Below, in pieces: positions 1 through 6,269 of a stretch of DNA of 11,079 nt. Within the stretch, counting starts at the first letter, position 1. Every line of letters begins with the position of its first letter. Location: the NCBI GenBank assembly GCA_905478675.1, contig CAJQJI010000109.1, positions 1 to 11,079 of the forward strand, given 5' to 3'. Origin of the DNA: Candidatus Altimarinota bacterium. GTDB lineage: Bacteria; Patescibacteriota; Gracilibacteria; UBA4473. The position numbers and the translations under genes are program-made. The notes beneath the pieces were generated by a model that searched no databases, was not told the DNA's origin, and worked only from the letters and a program-made list of their open reading frames with translations.

Positions 1-2
1 AG

Positions 3-98
3 GGTAGAGGGGTTGAAATTGTGAATATTGCACCGCAAGTAACAGAAATGTTGTCTTTGTATGATGACGCCGAATTTGATCCATTCTTCTTCTATTAG
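3..98 (+). CDS. C-terminal end of an unidentified protein (5' truncated by window edge)
   Basis: The third forward frame is open from the window start to a TAG stop at 96-98 and encodes about 31 residues, including 'VEIVNIAPQVTEMLSLYD' and ending 'DPFFFY'. The other two forward frames stop within the first 25 bases, so this is the only forward frame that can continue an upstream gene. The 'V-x-I-V-N-I-x-P-x-V-x-x-M-L' pattern with a terminal Phe-rich stretch loosely recalls the last helix of STAS (anti-sigma-factor antagonist) domains, but the fragment is too short to assign. The next gene starts 9 bp after the stop, so this gene probably heads, or belongs to, the same transcription unit as the secreted proteins downstream. 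Confidence 0.55.
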   Translation, partial: GRGVEIVNIAPQVTEMLSLYDDAEFDPFFFY

Positions 99-107
99 TC
101 GTAACTT

Positions 108-1373
108 ATGAAAAATATAATACGCTTTTGCTTCTTGCTGACTTTTGGAGTAACCCTCCTAGGGAAAGCTGAACCAATCACGATTACGACTCCAGCCGTG
201 ACGTCAGGAGATCTCATTAGAGCCGAAGATTGGAATCGTATTCGAGTGGATCTAGAATCGCTTTCTATTGGGCTCGATATTTTAACCAATCAGAGTTGGT
301 TTCCTAATGGCTCAGATGTATATTTTGATTTAGGTAATGTTGGAATTGGAACGAGTAATCCCCAATCCAGTTTAGAAATTTACAAGCACAGTCCGCTTCC
401 AGGGTGGTTTTTAATTCAAGCCGGAACCAATACAGATTCAGATCGCTTTAGTGTGGAATCAGATGGGGATGTTTCGATGGATGGAAACGCGTTAGTTCGT
501 GGTGGTAATGTGTATGATAGTGATGGAAGTTTAAGTGTCAGCGGTGAAGAAAATTTATATTTAGTAACGGATTGGGATAATGATGCAGCGGATACAACCA
601 GTATCATTTTTGGAAAAAACAACGCGGGGAGTGGCGCTGCTTTTGAAGAATTGATGCGTTTAACAGAGACTGGGCTGTTGGGGCTTGCAACGCCGTCCCC
701 TTTTCAGACTTGGAGCAGCTTACCACCAGCCGGGATAGAAGTTTTTGGAGATGGAGCCAAATTAGCTTTAAATTCTGCCGGCGGGAATCGTTGGGCCTGG
801 CAAATTAATGGAGAGATGTTAGAACTTTTTAATGATACTACCGATGTAACCCCTATTAGTCTTAATAGTGGAGGCCAGATAGGGATTAATCAGCCAGCTC
901 CACAACGGGATCTACATGTTGGAAGTGTAGCTCGTTTTGATAGTGGTATTGAAACAAATCTGTGGTGTAATCAAACTGGGAGTGGCTGTATTAGTCAGTT
1001 GCTAGTGCAAAGTCTATTGGCAAGTGGGAGTGGGCCACAGGCTTGTCCATCAGGATTTACGATGGTTGGTGGCGTGGGGCAAAGTAATACCTTTTGTGTT
1101 GAAACCAACGAGCGAGTGGCAACTGATTTTTGGGATGCAAAAGCTATTTGTCGTGGCCTTAGTGATAGTGTTTTAGGGGCGGCGCATTTATGTTCTGCTT
1201 CTCATTGGTACGAGGCCTGTAGTACGAGTAGTGGGAATGCGCTAACAGGGAACGATGAATGGGTTGATCAAGTCGGAGCTACATCTGAGGCGTTAGCCTA
1301 TGGTGGAAGTGTTTGTAATGATATAGTAAGTTTAGACGTGACAACCAATAATTCGTTTAGATGTTGTTATTAA
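108..1373 (+). CDS. Secreted tail-fibre-like protein with VGIGT repeats and a Cys-rich C-type-lectin/FGE-like C-terminal domain
   Basis: This 421-residue protein is probably exported and surface exposed. Residues 1-21 form a signal peptide: basic start MKNIIR, hydrophobic core, probable cleavage after 'GKA'. Residues 24-52 hold a 'TPAVTSGDLIRAEDWN' segment also found in the next gene. Repeats of the 'GNVGIGTSNP...L' type start near residue 76 and again near 264 ('GQIGINQPAP...LHV'), a style common in phage tail fibres and CPR surface proteins. Residues 76-188 form a 113-residue module shared with the next gene. From about 312 to 421 a cysteine-rich domain (C313, C330, C348, C362, C371, C403, C419, C420) carries 'HLCSASHWYEAC', 'DEWVDQ' and the ending 'FRCCY'. 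This order resembles the 'RLCTEAEWExAC ... WEW ... GFRC' pattern of the formylglycine-generating-enzyme/C-type-lectin fold. By inference it is a ligand-binding tip; an enzyme activity is not supported. No clear Shine-Dalgarno site precedes the start. The gene lies 9 bp downstream of the preceding stop and 8 bp before the preferred start of its paralogue. Confidence 0.85.
   Translation: MKNIIRFCFLLTFGVTLLGKAEPITITTPAVTSGDLIRAEDWNRIRVDLESLSIGLDILTNQSWFPNGSDVYFDLGNVGIGTSNPQSSLEIYKHSPLPGWFLIQAGTNTDSDRFSVESDGDVSMDGNALVRGGNVYDSDGSLSVSGEENLYLVTDWDNDAADTTSIIFGKNNAGSGAAFEELMRLTETGLLGLATPSPFQTWSSLPPAGIEVFGDGAKLALNSAGGNRWAWQINGEMLELFNDTTDVTPISLNSGGQIGINQPAPQRDLHVGSVARFDSGIETNLWCNQTGSGCISQLLVQSLLASGSGPQACPSGFTMVGGVGQSNTFCVETNERVATDFWDAKAICRGLSDSVLGAAHLCSASHWYEACSTSSGNALTGNDEWVDQVGATSEALAYGGSVCNDIVSLDVTTNNSFRCCY
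333..671 (+). repeat. 113-residue fibre module, copy 1 (in the first fibre gene)
   Basis: This is a coding repeat running from one VGIGT motif ('GNVGIGTSNP') to just before the next glycine-leucine turn ('GLLGLATPSP'). It contains 'GTNTDSDRFSV', 'SDGDVSMDGN', 'GEENLYLVTDWDN' and 'IIFGKN', and ends near 'ELMRLTET'. It aligns without gaps to the two modules in the next gene and is about half identical to copy 3 by eye count. It is 339 bp long. Confidence 0.85.
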
Positions 1374-1381
1374 TTAATTTA

Positions 1382-3940
1382 ATGTTAAAAAATTTAAGAA
1401 AGGCTTTCGCAGGGAATAAAACACTAAACAAATGGTGGTTGCTCGGGGTTTTGTGCTTTGTGCCTAGTTTAACTCAGGCGGCTATCGGAATTTCTACGCC
1501 TTCGGTTAATTCTGGAGAACTAATTAGAGCTTCAGATTGGAATAAGGTGAAGCTTGATTTAGAAACTTTGGCGGCGGCGGTTGGGAGTCTGCAAAATCAA
1601 ACGTGGGAATCTTCCGGATCAGATACCTATTATGATTCAGGGCGTGTGGGGATTGGCATTAATGCGCCTACGGGCATCCTTCATTTATTTGCTGAGACCC
1701 CAGCCCCAAATGCGGTATTATTACAATTAGGAACAACGGATGATGCAGACCGAGTACGGATTGATGAAGATGGTGATATGACGATTGATGGAAAATTAGT
1801 GGTGCGTGATAGTGATATTTATGAAAGTGGTGGAGATCTTGAAATAAGTGGTGAAGATAATTTGTATTTTTCGCTTGATTGGAACAACAATGATGCAGAT
1901 ACAAATGCAATGTATTTTGGTAAAAATAGTGATGGGGCGGGCGGAAATTTTGTAGAGTTAATGCGTCTAACCGAGGCAGGAGCGCTTGGCGTAGGGATTA
2001 ACAATCCGCTTTCAAGCATTCACACCGCTGGGGCCATACAAATTGGCGGCGATGCTGGAGCGTGTGTTGCTGGAAAAGCGGGGGCGTTGCGTTATGATGG
2101 CGGCGTAATAGAACGTTGTGATGGTGTAAGCTGGGATGCTTTGGCGACCACGAATGTGAGTGATAATTTAGGAAATCATATAGCGGAAATGAATCTAGAT
2201 TTAGATTCATTTCGTTTAGTGGGCGAAGGCGGCAGCGAAGGGATAGCCATTGATGCGAATGGCACGGTTGGGATTGGGACTGATAATCCGATTACTCTAT
2301 TAGACGTGGTGAGCGATGAGGAGGCTCTTTTAACCGTCCGAACGACCGCCATTGACACGCAAAATTCAGCCTTGATCCTAACGGGGGCGCAAACCACGAG
2401 TACGACAGCCGATATTGCTTCGATTCGCTTAAAAAATAAAGATAGTTCTCCGTTTGAAGGGGCAAGAATTGCACTTCGAAATGGAGACGCCGCGGATTCT
2501 TCGGCTGAAGGGGATTTAGTGTTTTTGACGAATACGGGGAGTAATGATTCTCTAACAGAGAAAATGCGTATTTTAGATGATGGGAAAGTTGGAATTGGGA
2601 CCAGCGGACCAGCCGCTCAATTGCAAGTATTGAAAAATACGCCAGCCGCTAATGAGATAGTTTTTCAAGTGGGGACGAATACTGACAATAATAGATTTAG
2701 TGTGGATGAAGATGGGGATGTTTTTAATGACGGTAATTATTATGTCGGAGGCGGGAATGTTTTAGCCAACAATGGGTCTGTGACCGTTGCGGGGGAAGAT
2801 AATTTATATTTAGTGACAGATTGGAATAACAATGATGCCGAGAATCGGGCTATTGTTTTTGGGAAAAATGGTGTCGGGGGGGGCGGCGGTTTTACTGAGA
2901 TCGCTCGGATTAACGAGAATGGAAGAGTGGGGATTAATGAAAATAATCCAGGGAATCTTTTACATGTGGTTGAAAACGATACGAATGATCGCGTCGCGAC
3001 CTTTGAAAATCAGGCTTCGACAGGAAGTCCTCAGGGGCTCTTAGTTTTGACAAATCAAGGCGTTGGGCCAGCGGCTAATTTTGCGGTAGGAACTGGGAGT
3101 GAATCGAGTCATACCAAAAAATTTGTGGTCACCAATGAAGGGAATGTGGGGGTACAAGAAACAAGTCCCGCGTCTGAACTACATGTAAAGCAGTTAGCTA
3201 ACACGAACTCAAATGGTATTCGCGTCGAATCCTCCTCTGGTGGCAATACAGGGCAATTGTGGATAGATGCGGCCGGAAATTTGAATGTGCAAAGAGGGGC
3301 GAATGATAATCAGTTAGTCTTAAAGTCTGATGGAAACGTGGGGATTGGAACGGCGAGTCCAAGTGAAGCGCTTGAGGTTAGTGGAAATATATTAGCCCAA
3401 GGAGGTGAGATTTTGGCTTCGGCTACCAATGTATCGCTCGCTTTGAGTGTCCTCTCAGACAATGGCGGTTTTCCAAGAGCCGGTTTCAAAATTAACTCCG
3501 GTGGCAGTGCTACGAACTACGGATTTAGTATCAGAAATGACCAAGCGGCTCCTGGCAGTACATTTCTTGAGATAGTAAACGCTGAAAATTACGGTGCGAC
3601 CGTTGGTCGAGGTTTTATTAAAATGGATACCACGGCTTTTGAATTTGCTAGTGCTAAAAATACTGGGGGGACGGCAGGGCCTGATATGAAGTTTACAACA
3701 AAAGGAACCGCTGGTGCAGCGGCAATTACAATTCCTTCAAATAGCACGAACGTGCTGCTTAATGGGAACGTTGGAATTGGGGTAGGGGTACCGGCGGTGA
3801 GATTGCATGTAGATGGGGAAACGCGCCTAACAGGCGTTTCTTCCGACGGAACCGGCAAAGTGGTGTGTATTAAGAGTTCCGGTGATTTAGGAACCTGTAC
3901 CAACGCGCCGAATGGTTCAGGGGTGTGTAGTTGTAGTTAA
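1382..3940 (+). CDS. Large secreted tail-fibre-like protein with eight VGIGT-type repeats
   Basis: The preferred start at 1382 gives 852 residues. An earlier in-frame ATG at 1361 would overlap the preceding gene and only adds 'MLLLINL' before a normal signal peptide, so I reject it. The signal peptide has a basic n-region (to about residue 17), the core 'WWLLGVLCFVPSL' and probable cleavage after 'TQA' (residue 33). 'TPSVNSGELIRASDWN' follows, matching the upstream paralogue. Eight 'G-x-V-G-I-x-x-x-x-P...L' repeats start near residues 87, 200, 294, 401, 514, 587, 651 and 795. Residues 87-199 and 401-513 are two copies of a 113-residue module. Residues ~220-254 hold a short two-cysteine segment with 'GKAGALRYDGGVIERC'. 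The C-terminus is a four-Cys tail ('CIKSSGDLGTC ... CSCS') with no S74 peptidase/chaperone domain, LPXTG motif or membrane anchor. The likely structure is a repetitive beta-rich, perhaps trimeric, fibre. A G8 tract lies at 2876-2883 and a perfect inverted repeat at 2186-2213. Confidence 0.85.
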   Translation: MLKNLRKAFAGNKTLNKWWLLGVLCFVPSLTQAAIGISTPSVNSGELIRASDWNKVKLDLETLAAAVGSLQNQTWESSGSDTYYDSGRVGIGINAPTGILHLFAETPAPNAVLLQLGTTDDADRVRIDEDGDMTIDGKLVVRDSDIYESGGDLEISGEDNLYFSLDWNNNDADTNAMYFGKNSDGAGGNFVELMRLTEAGALGVGINNPLSSIHTAGAIQIGGDAGACVAGKAGALRYDGGVIERCDGVSWDALATTNVSDNLGNHIAEMNLDLDSFRLVGEGGSEGIAIDANGTVGIGTDNPITLLDVVSDEEALLTVRTTAIDTQNSALILTGAQTTSTTADIASIRLKNKDSSPFEGARIALRNGDAADSSAEGDLVFLTNTGSNDSLTEKMRILDDGKVGIGTSGPAAQLQVLKNTPAANEIVFQVGTNTDNNRFSVDEDGDVFNDGNYYVGGGNVLANNGSVTVAGEDNLYLVTDWNNNDAENRAIVFGKNGVGGGGGFTEIARINENGRVGINENNPGNLLHVVENDTNDRVATFENQASTGSPQGLLVLTNQGVGPAANFAVGTGSESSHTKKFVVTNEGNVGVQETSPASELHVKQLANTNSNGIRVESSSGGNTGQLWIDAAGNLNVQRGANDNQLVLKSDGNVGIGTASPSEALEVSGNILAQGGEILASATNVSLALSVLSDNGGFPRAGFKINSGGSATNYGFSIRNDQAAPGSTFLEIVNAENYGATVGRGFIKMDTTAFEFASAKNTGGTAGPDMKFTTKGTAGAAAITIPSNSTNVLLNGNVGIGVGVPAVRLHVDGETRLTGVSSDGTGKVVCIKSSGDLGTCTNAPNGSGVCSCS
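1640..1978 (+). repeat. 113-residue fibre module, copy 2 (second fibre gene)
   Basis: This copy runs from 'GRVGIGINAP' to just before 'GALGVGINNP'. It has the same internal landmarks as the other copies: 'GTTDDADRVRI', 'DEDGDMTIDG', 'GEDNLYFSLDWNNNDADT', 'MYFGKN' and 'ELMRLTEA'. It is 339 bp, identical in length to copies 1 and 3. Like copy 1 it is preceded by 'GSD-x-Y-x-D', so the similarity to copy 1 extends upstream of the module. Confidence 0.85.
2186..2213. repeat. Perfect 12-bp inverted repeat with a 4-base loop inside the second fibre gene
   Basis: The left arm at 2186-2197 (gaaatgaatcta) is the exact reverse complement of the right arm at 2202-2213 (tagattcatttc), separated by 'gatt'. 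It lies inside coding sequence for 'EMNLDLDSFR', just after the two-cysteine segment. No T-run follows, so it is not a canonical intrinsic terminator. It could form an mRNA hairpin or be a relic of a template-switch mutation. No function is demonstrated. Confidence 0.7.
2582..2920 (+). repeat. 113-residue fibre module, copy 3 (second fibre gene)
   Basis: This copy runs from 'GKVGIGTSGP' to just before 'GRVGINENNP'. Landmarks are 'GTNTDNNRFSVDEDGDV', 'GEDNLYLVTDWNNNDAEN' and 'IVFGKN'. It is 339 bp. Several segments ('GTNTD..RFSV', 'LYLVTDW') match copy 1 of the other gene better than copy 2 in its own gene, which suggests module exchange or duplication across the two genes. Its loop after 'FGKN' contains the G8 tract. 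Confidence 0.85.
2876..2883 (+). repeat. G8 homopolymer tract, candidate slippage site
   Basis: Eight consecutive Gs encode part of a 'GVGGGGGF' loop, with the tract starting at residue 499 counted from the 1382 start. Loss of one G would shift into a frame that ends at 3044. Gain of one G would reach a TGA at 2896-2898 almost at once. Either change would remove the C-terminal ~40% of the fibre. In this sequence the frame is intact. Confidence 0.6.
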
Positions 3941-3986
3941 GGTTTATTCAGTTCGAACGGTAAACCCTCCCAAAAATTAAATTTAT

Positions 3987-6179
3987 ATGAAAAAATTATT
4001 GCTTCTCAGTCTCTCAAGTCTTCTCTGGATGCCAAACGTATTGGCGTCTGGAATTGATTGGGAAGCTTCGATTATGATGGTGGAGTTTGATCCTGAAAAT
4101 ACAGAAGTTCCAACCTTTTCTTGTTTTAGTTATTCGCCAGATCGTTTAACCGCGGCGGGAATGTTAACGGCCTGTAATGGTTATAGTGGTACGTATAATA
4201 ATTGTAGTTGGGAGTATTTATCAGAACTGGGGTATGATGATGAAAATACAGAACCAGAGATCACCGATTGTTTTCAGCAAGCGGGAGATTACCAAGTTTC
4301 GACCTATTTAGTCGACTATGCAGACAATGTGCGTGGGCCAGATACGAGTGTGTTTACGGTTCGAGCGGGGGCTCCCGATCCAGATATGTCTAGTTTAATA
4401 GGTGAAAGTGCTTGTAGTGATTTAGATCTTGTAGCGAATGGGGTTGATAGTTGTACGGTCACCCTAGATGTGCGAGATGAGTTTGGAAACCCGGTGACGC
4501 AGCTTGATGGTCAAACGTATGAGTTAACTTCTGATGCGGATTTTGTAGTTGATGCGAACGAAGGAGATTATGATTTTTTAACGGGAACTCGTATTGATTC
4601 GCAGGTTATTCCGCCTTCTAGCTCGGCGGGAATTCCTTTAACCCTGAGTGAAGTTTCAGGCGCGGTTATAAATGCTTTTGATGTAAGCGCTTGGGCCCCT
4701 TCAATTCGACAGGTGGGACCCTATTTAGGAGTGAATGAAGCTTTTAATTTCCCCTTTCGGTTAGAACTACCAGGGATTGATGAAAGTGGAAATATTGATT
4801 TAATAAATCCAGTCGTTTTTGAATATGAAGGTTATTCGGTCCCGCTTGGGTTTCAACCATGGGCAACCACCACCTTTGAAGTCCTTAGTTCTCCACCTGA
4901 ATTTTTATTAGACGTAGAGGGACAGTTAAAAGTGATTCGAAATTTATTGCTTCCAACTTCTGGGGGACCAAACAATCAGGTTGAGGTTTTTATTGAAACG
5001 ATTATGCCTGACGGTCTTTATTTTGAAGGTCTACCGGTGAACCCAATTCCTTTTGTGACGAGTGTTCAAGAACGGATTCTTAATATTACGTTACGGCTAG
5101 CAGAGGAGGACACCGTAGTTACAGGGAGTGTTTCCTTTGCGGGAGATCTTCGTTATCAGGTGACTGATGGTGGGACGCGAGATATTCGTTATCCGTCAGG
5201 GGCGCTAGGTTCTGGTTTTGGGGCCGATTGTGATGAAGCCGATGATTGTGATGGTACAACGGTGGCTCTTGGCTCTGTAGGGGCCTCAATTGAAGGGAAA
5301 GTGATTGGAGAAAATGACAAAGGGGTCGTACAAGATTACAATGCGGTTCGTTTAGGGGATATTCAAAGTGTGGACGATATTCGTGAAGAGGTGTTTGCAA
5401 ATGCTTTTCAAATAACCCGAGCGATTGCACCGCAGGTGCAAGCCGGAAATGCCGCTCTAATTTTTAGTAATAGTTGGTTTAGCGATAGTAACGTTGCCTT
5501 AGTAGAAAATGCCGATGTTCGACTTGGAGCGTCTGGTTCCGTGATGGACCTGCCCACCGGTATTAATACGCTCGTTATTAAAAACGGGAACCTTATTATT
5601 GAAGGCGCTTACAAGTACGCGGACAATTTAGATTCTTTTGGTTTAATTCTTATTAATGATGCCATTGAAGAGGCGCCAGCTACAGCGAATGTTTTTGTGA
5701 AAGATGATGTAAAACAAATTGCAGGAACTATATTTGCCGAAGGGAGTATTTTTACAATTCCAAGTTCTATGATTGTGACCAACGATGGAGATGTAGAAAC
5801 GAATGATGTGAGTAATGGGCACACTCCAGATAACGAAACACAGTTATTATTTGAGGGGACGTTATTGACGCATAATACGCTGGGAGGGGCTATTTTATTA
5901 GAACTAGATACCACCTACTTTACGCCTTGGAGAGAAACTATTGGAACGTCTGATCCAGAGCGAATTGAGGCGGAGAAATATGATTTGAACTTTATTCGTT
6001 CGTACCAACCACTTTACGATAGTGCAGAGCCTCCGAATCAAACGAATACCGATGCTTGTTATCAGCCAACGCCAGGGGTCTGCGATAGTAATATTAATGC
6101 TGTGATAGTCCGTTATGATGGCCGTGCGGTAGAAATCCCACCACCAGGCTTTAATGGATCGAGCTTCTTGGGGCGATAA
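3987..6179 (+). CDS. Large secreted protein with Ig/PKD-like domains and a CPR-type beta-rich C-terminal domain
   Basis: This 730-residue protein starts with a clear signal peptide (MKKLLLL... 'PNVLA', cleavage after residue 20). Residues ~24-128 hold a cysteine-containing region ending in a PKD/Ig-like strand pattern ('FQQAGDYQVSTYLVDYADN'). Residues ~142-190 resemble an invasin/Big_1-type Ig repeat ('VANGVDSCTVTLDVRDEFGNPV'). The middle (~200-405) is unrecognised and beta-rich. Residues 412-424 form a D/C-rich linker ('GADCDEADDCDG'). The C-terminal part (~430-720) has 'TLVIKNGNLIIEG', 'VFVKDDVKQIAGTIFAEGSIF', 'GTLLTHNTLGG', 'YDLNFIRSY' and 'AVIVRYDGRAVEIPPPGF'. I recognise this arrangement as typical of large exported proteins in CPR genomes, whose function is unknown. 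There is no C-terminal anchor. It lies 46 bp after the fibre gene, with no Shine-Dalgarno site, and before the operon terminator. By inference it is a partner or anchor of the fibres, or an independent adhesin. Confidence 0.85.
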   Translation: MKKLLLLSLSSLLWMPNVLASGIDWEASIMMVEFDPENTEVPTFSCFSYSPDRLTAAGMLTACNGYSGTYNNCSWEYLSELGYDDENTEPEITDCFQQAGDYQVSTYLVDYADNVRGPDTSVFTVRAGAPDPDMSSLIGESACSDLDLVANGVDSCTVTLDVRDEFGNPVTQLDGQTYELTSDADFVVDANEGDYDFLTGTRIDSQVIPPSSSAGIPLTLSEVSGAVINAFDVSAWAPSIRQVGPYLGVNEAFNFPFRLELPGIDESGNIDLINPVVFEYEGYSVPLGFQPWATTTFEVLSSPPEFLLDVEGQLKVIRNLLLPTSGGPNNQVEVFIETIMPDGLYFEGLPVNPIPFVTSVQERILNITLRLAEEDTVVTGSVSFAGDLRYQVTDGGTRDIRYPSGALGSGFGADCDEADDCDGTTVALGSVGASIEGKVIGENDKGVVQDYNAVRLGDIQSVDDIREEVFANAFQITRAIAPQVQAGNAALIFSNSWFSDSNVALVENADVRLGASGSVMDLPTGINTLVIKNGNLIIEGAYKYADNLDSFGLILINDAIEEAPATANVFVKDDVKQIAGTIFAEGSIFTIPSSMIVTNDGDVETNDVSNGHTPDNETQLLFEGTLLTHNTLGGAILLELDTTYFTPWRETIGTSDPERIEAEKYDLNFIRSYQPLYDSAEPPNQTNTDACYQPTPGVCDSNINAVIVRYDGRAVEIPPPGFNGSSFLGR

Positions 6180-6215
6180 AAGGCGTTAGCCTCCACTAGT
6201 ATTGTCTATTTTAAC

Positions 6216-6243
6216 TTGTCATAGTCCCCTAAAACTCTAGAAT
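6216..6243 (+). promoter_or_regulatory. Candidate gyrA promoter embedded in the terminator
   Basis: TTGTCA (6216-6221, five of six to the -35 consensus) is separated by 16 bp from TAGAAT (6238-6243, five of six to the -10 consensus). Predicted initiation near 6250 leaves a leader of about 20 bases before the gyrA ATG. The -10 box lies in the terminator loop and the start of its 3' arm, so a transcript from here would lack the 5' arm and could not form the hairpin. A second AT-rich hexamer, TATTTT at 6254-6259, is also possible. Confidence 0.45.
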
Positions 6244-6260
6244 TTAGGGGATTTATTTTT
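6223..6260 (+). terminator. Intrinsic terminator closing the secreted-protein operon
   Basis: The arms 6223-6233 and 6243-6253 pair over 11 positions, including one G-U and a cccc/gggg core, around a 9-base loop (actctagaa). The T-rich stretch 'tattttt' follows at 6254-6260. It lies 43 bp after the stop of the secreted Ig-domain gene and just before gyrA. Confidence 0.8.
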
Positions 6261-6269
6261 AAGTAAGAT

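Noticed and set aside
1361..1381. Upstream ATG for the second fibre gene, overlapping the first fibre gene by 13 bp.
   Set aside because: It would add only 'MLLLINL' in front of a normal basic n-region of a signal peptide. Met at 1382 gives a standard signal peptide and no overlap.
1668..1910. Minus-strand His-rich open frame opposite the second fibre gene.
   Set aside because: It lies wholly inside a well-supported plus-strand gene. The His-rich composition is the antisense of Asp/Asn/Ser codons (GAT, AAT, AGT), so it is a shadow. The same reasoning applies to the other minus-strand frames in the window.
108..3940. Prophage or tail-fibre locus.
   Set aside because: VGIGT repeats occur in phage fibres, but both proteins have Sec signal peptides and there are no capsid, tail, lysis, integrase or terminase genes. 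A host surface protein is more likely.
3941..3966. Hairpin-like GGTTTA ... TAAACC enclosing the palindrome GTTCGAAC, between the second fibre gene and the Ig-domain gene; considered as a terminator or tRNA T-arm.
   Set aside because: The stem has only 6 bp with a 14-base loop, the following bases are C-rich rather than a T-run, and no tRNA cloverleaf surrounds it. It is probably incidental.
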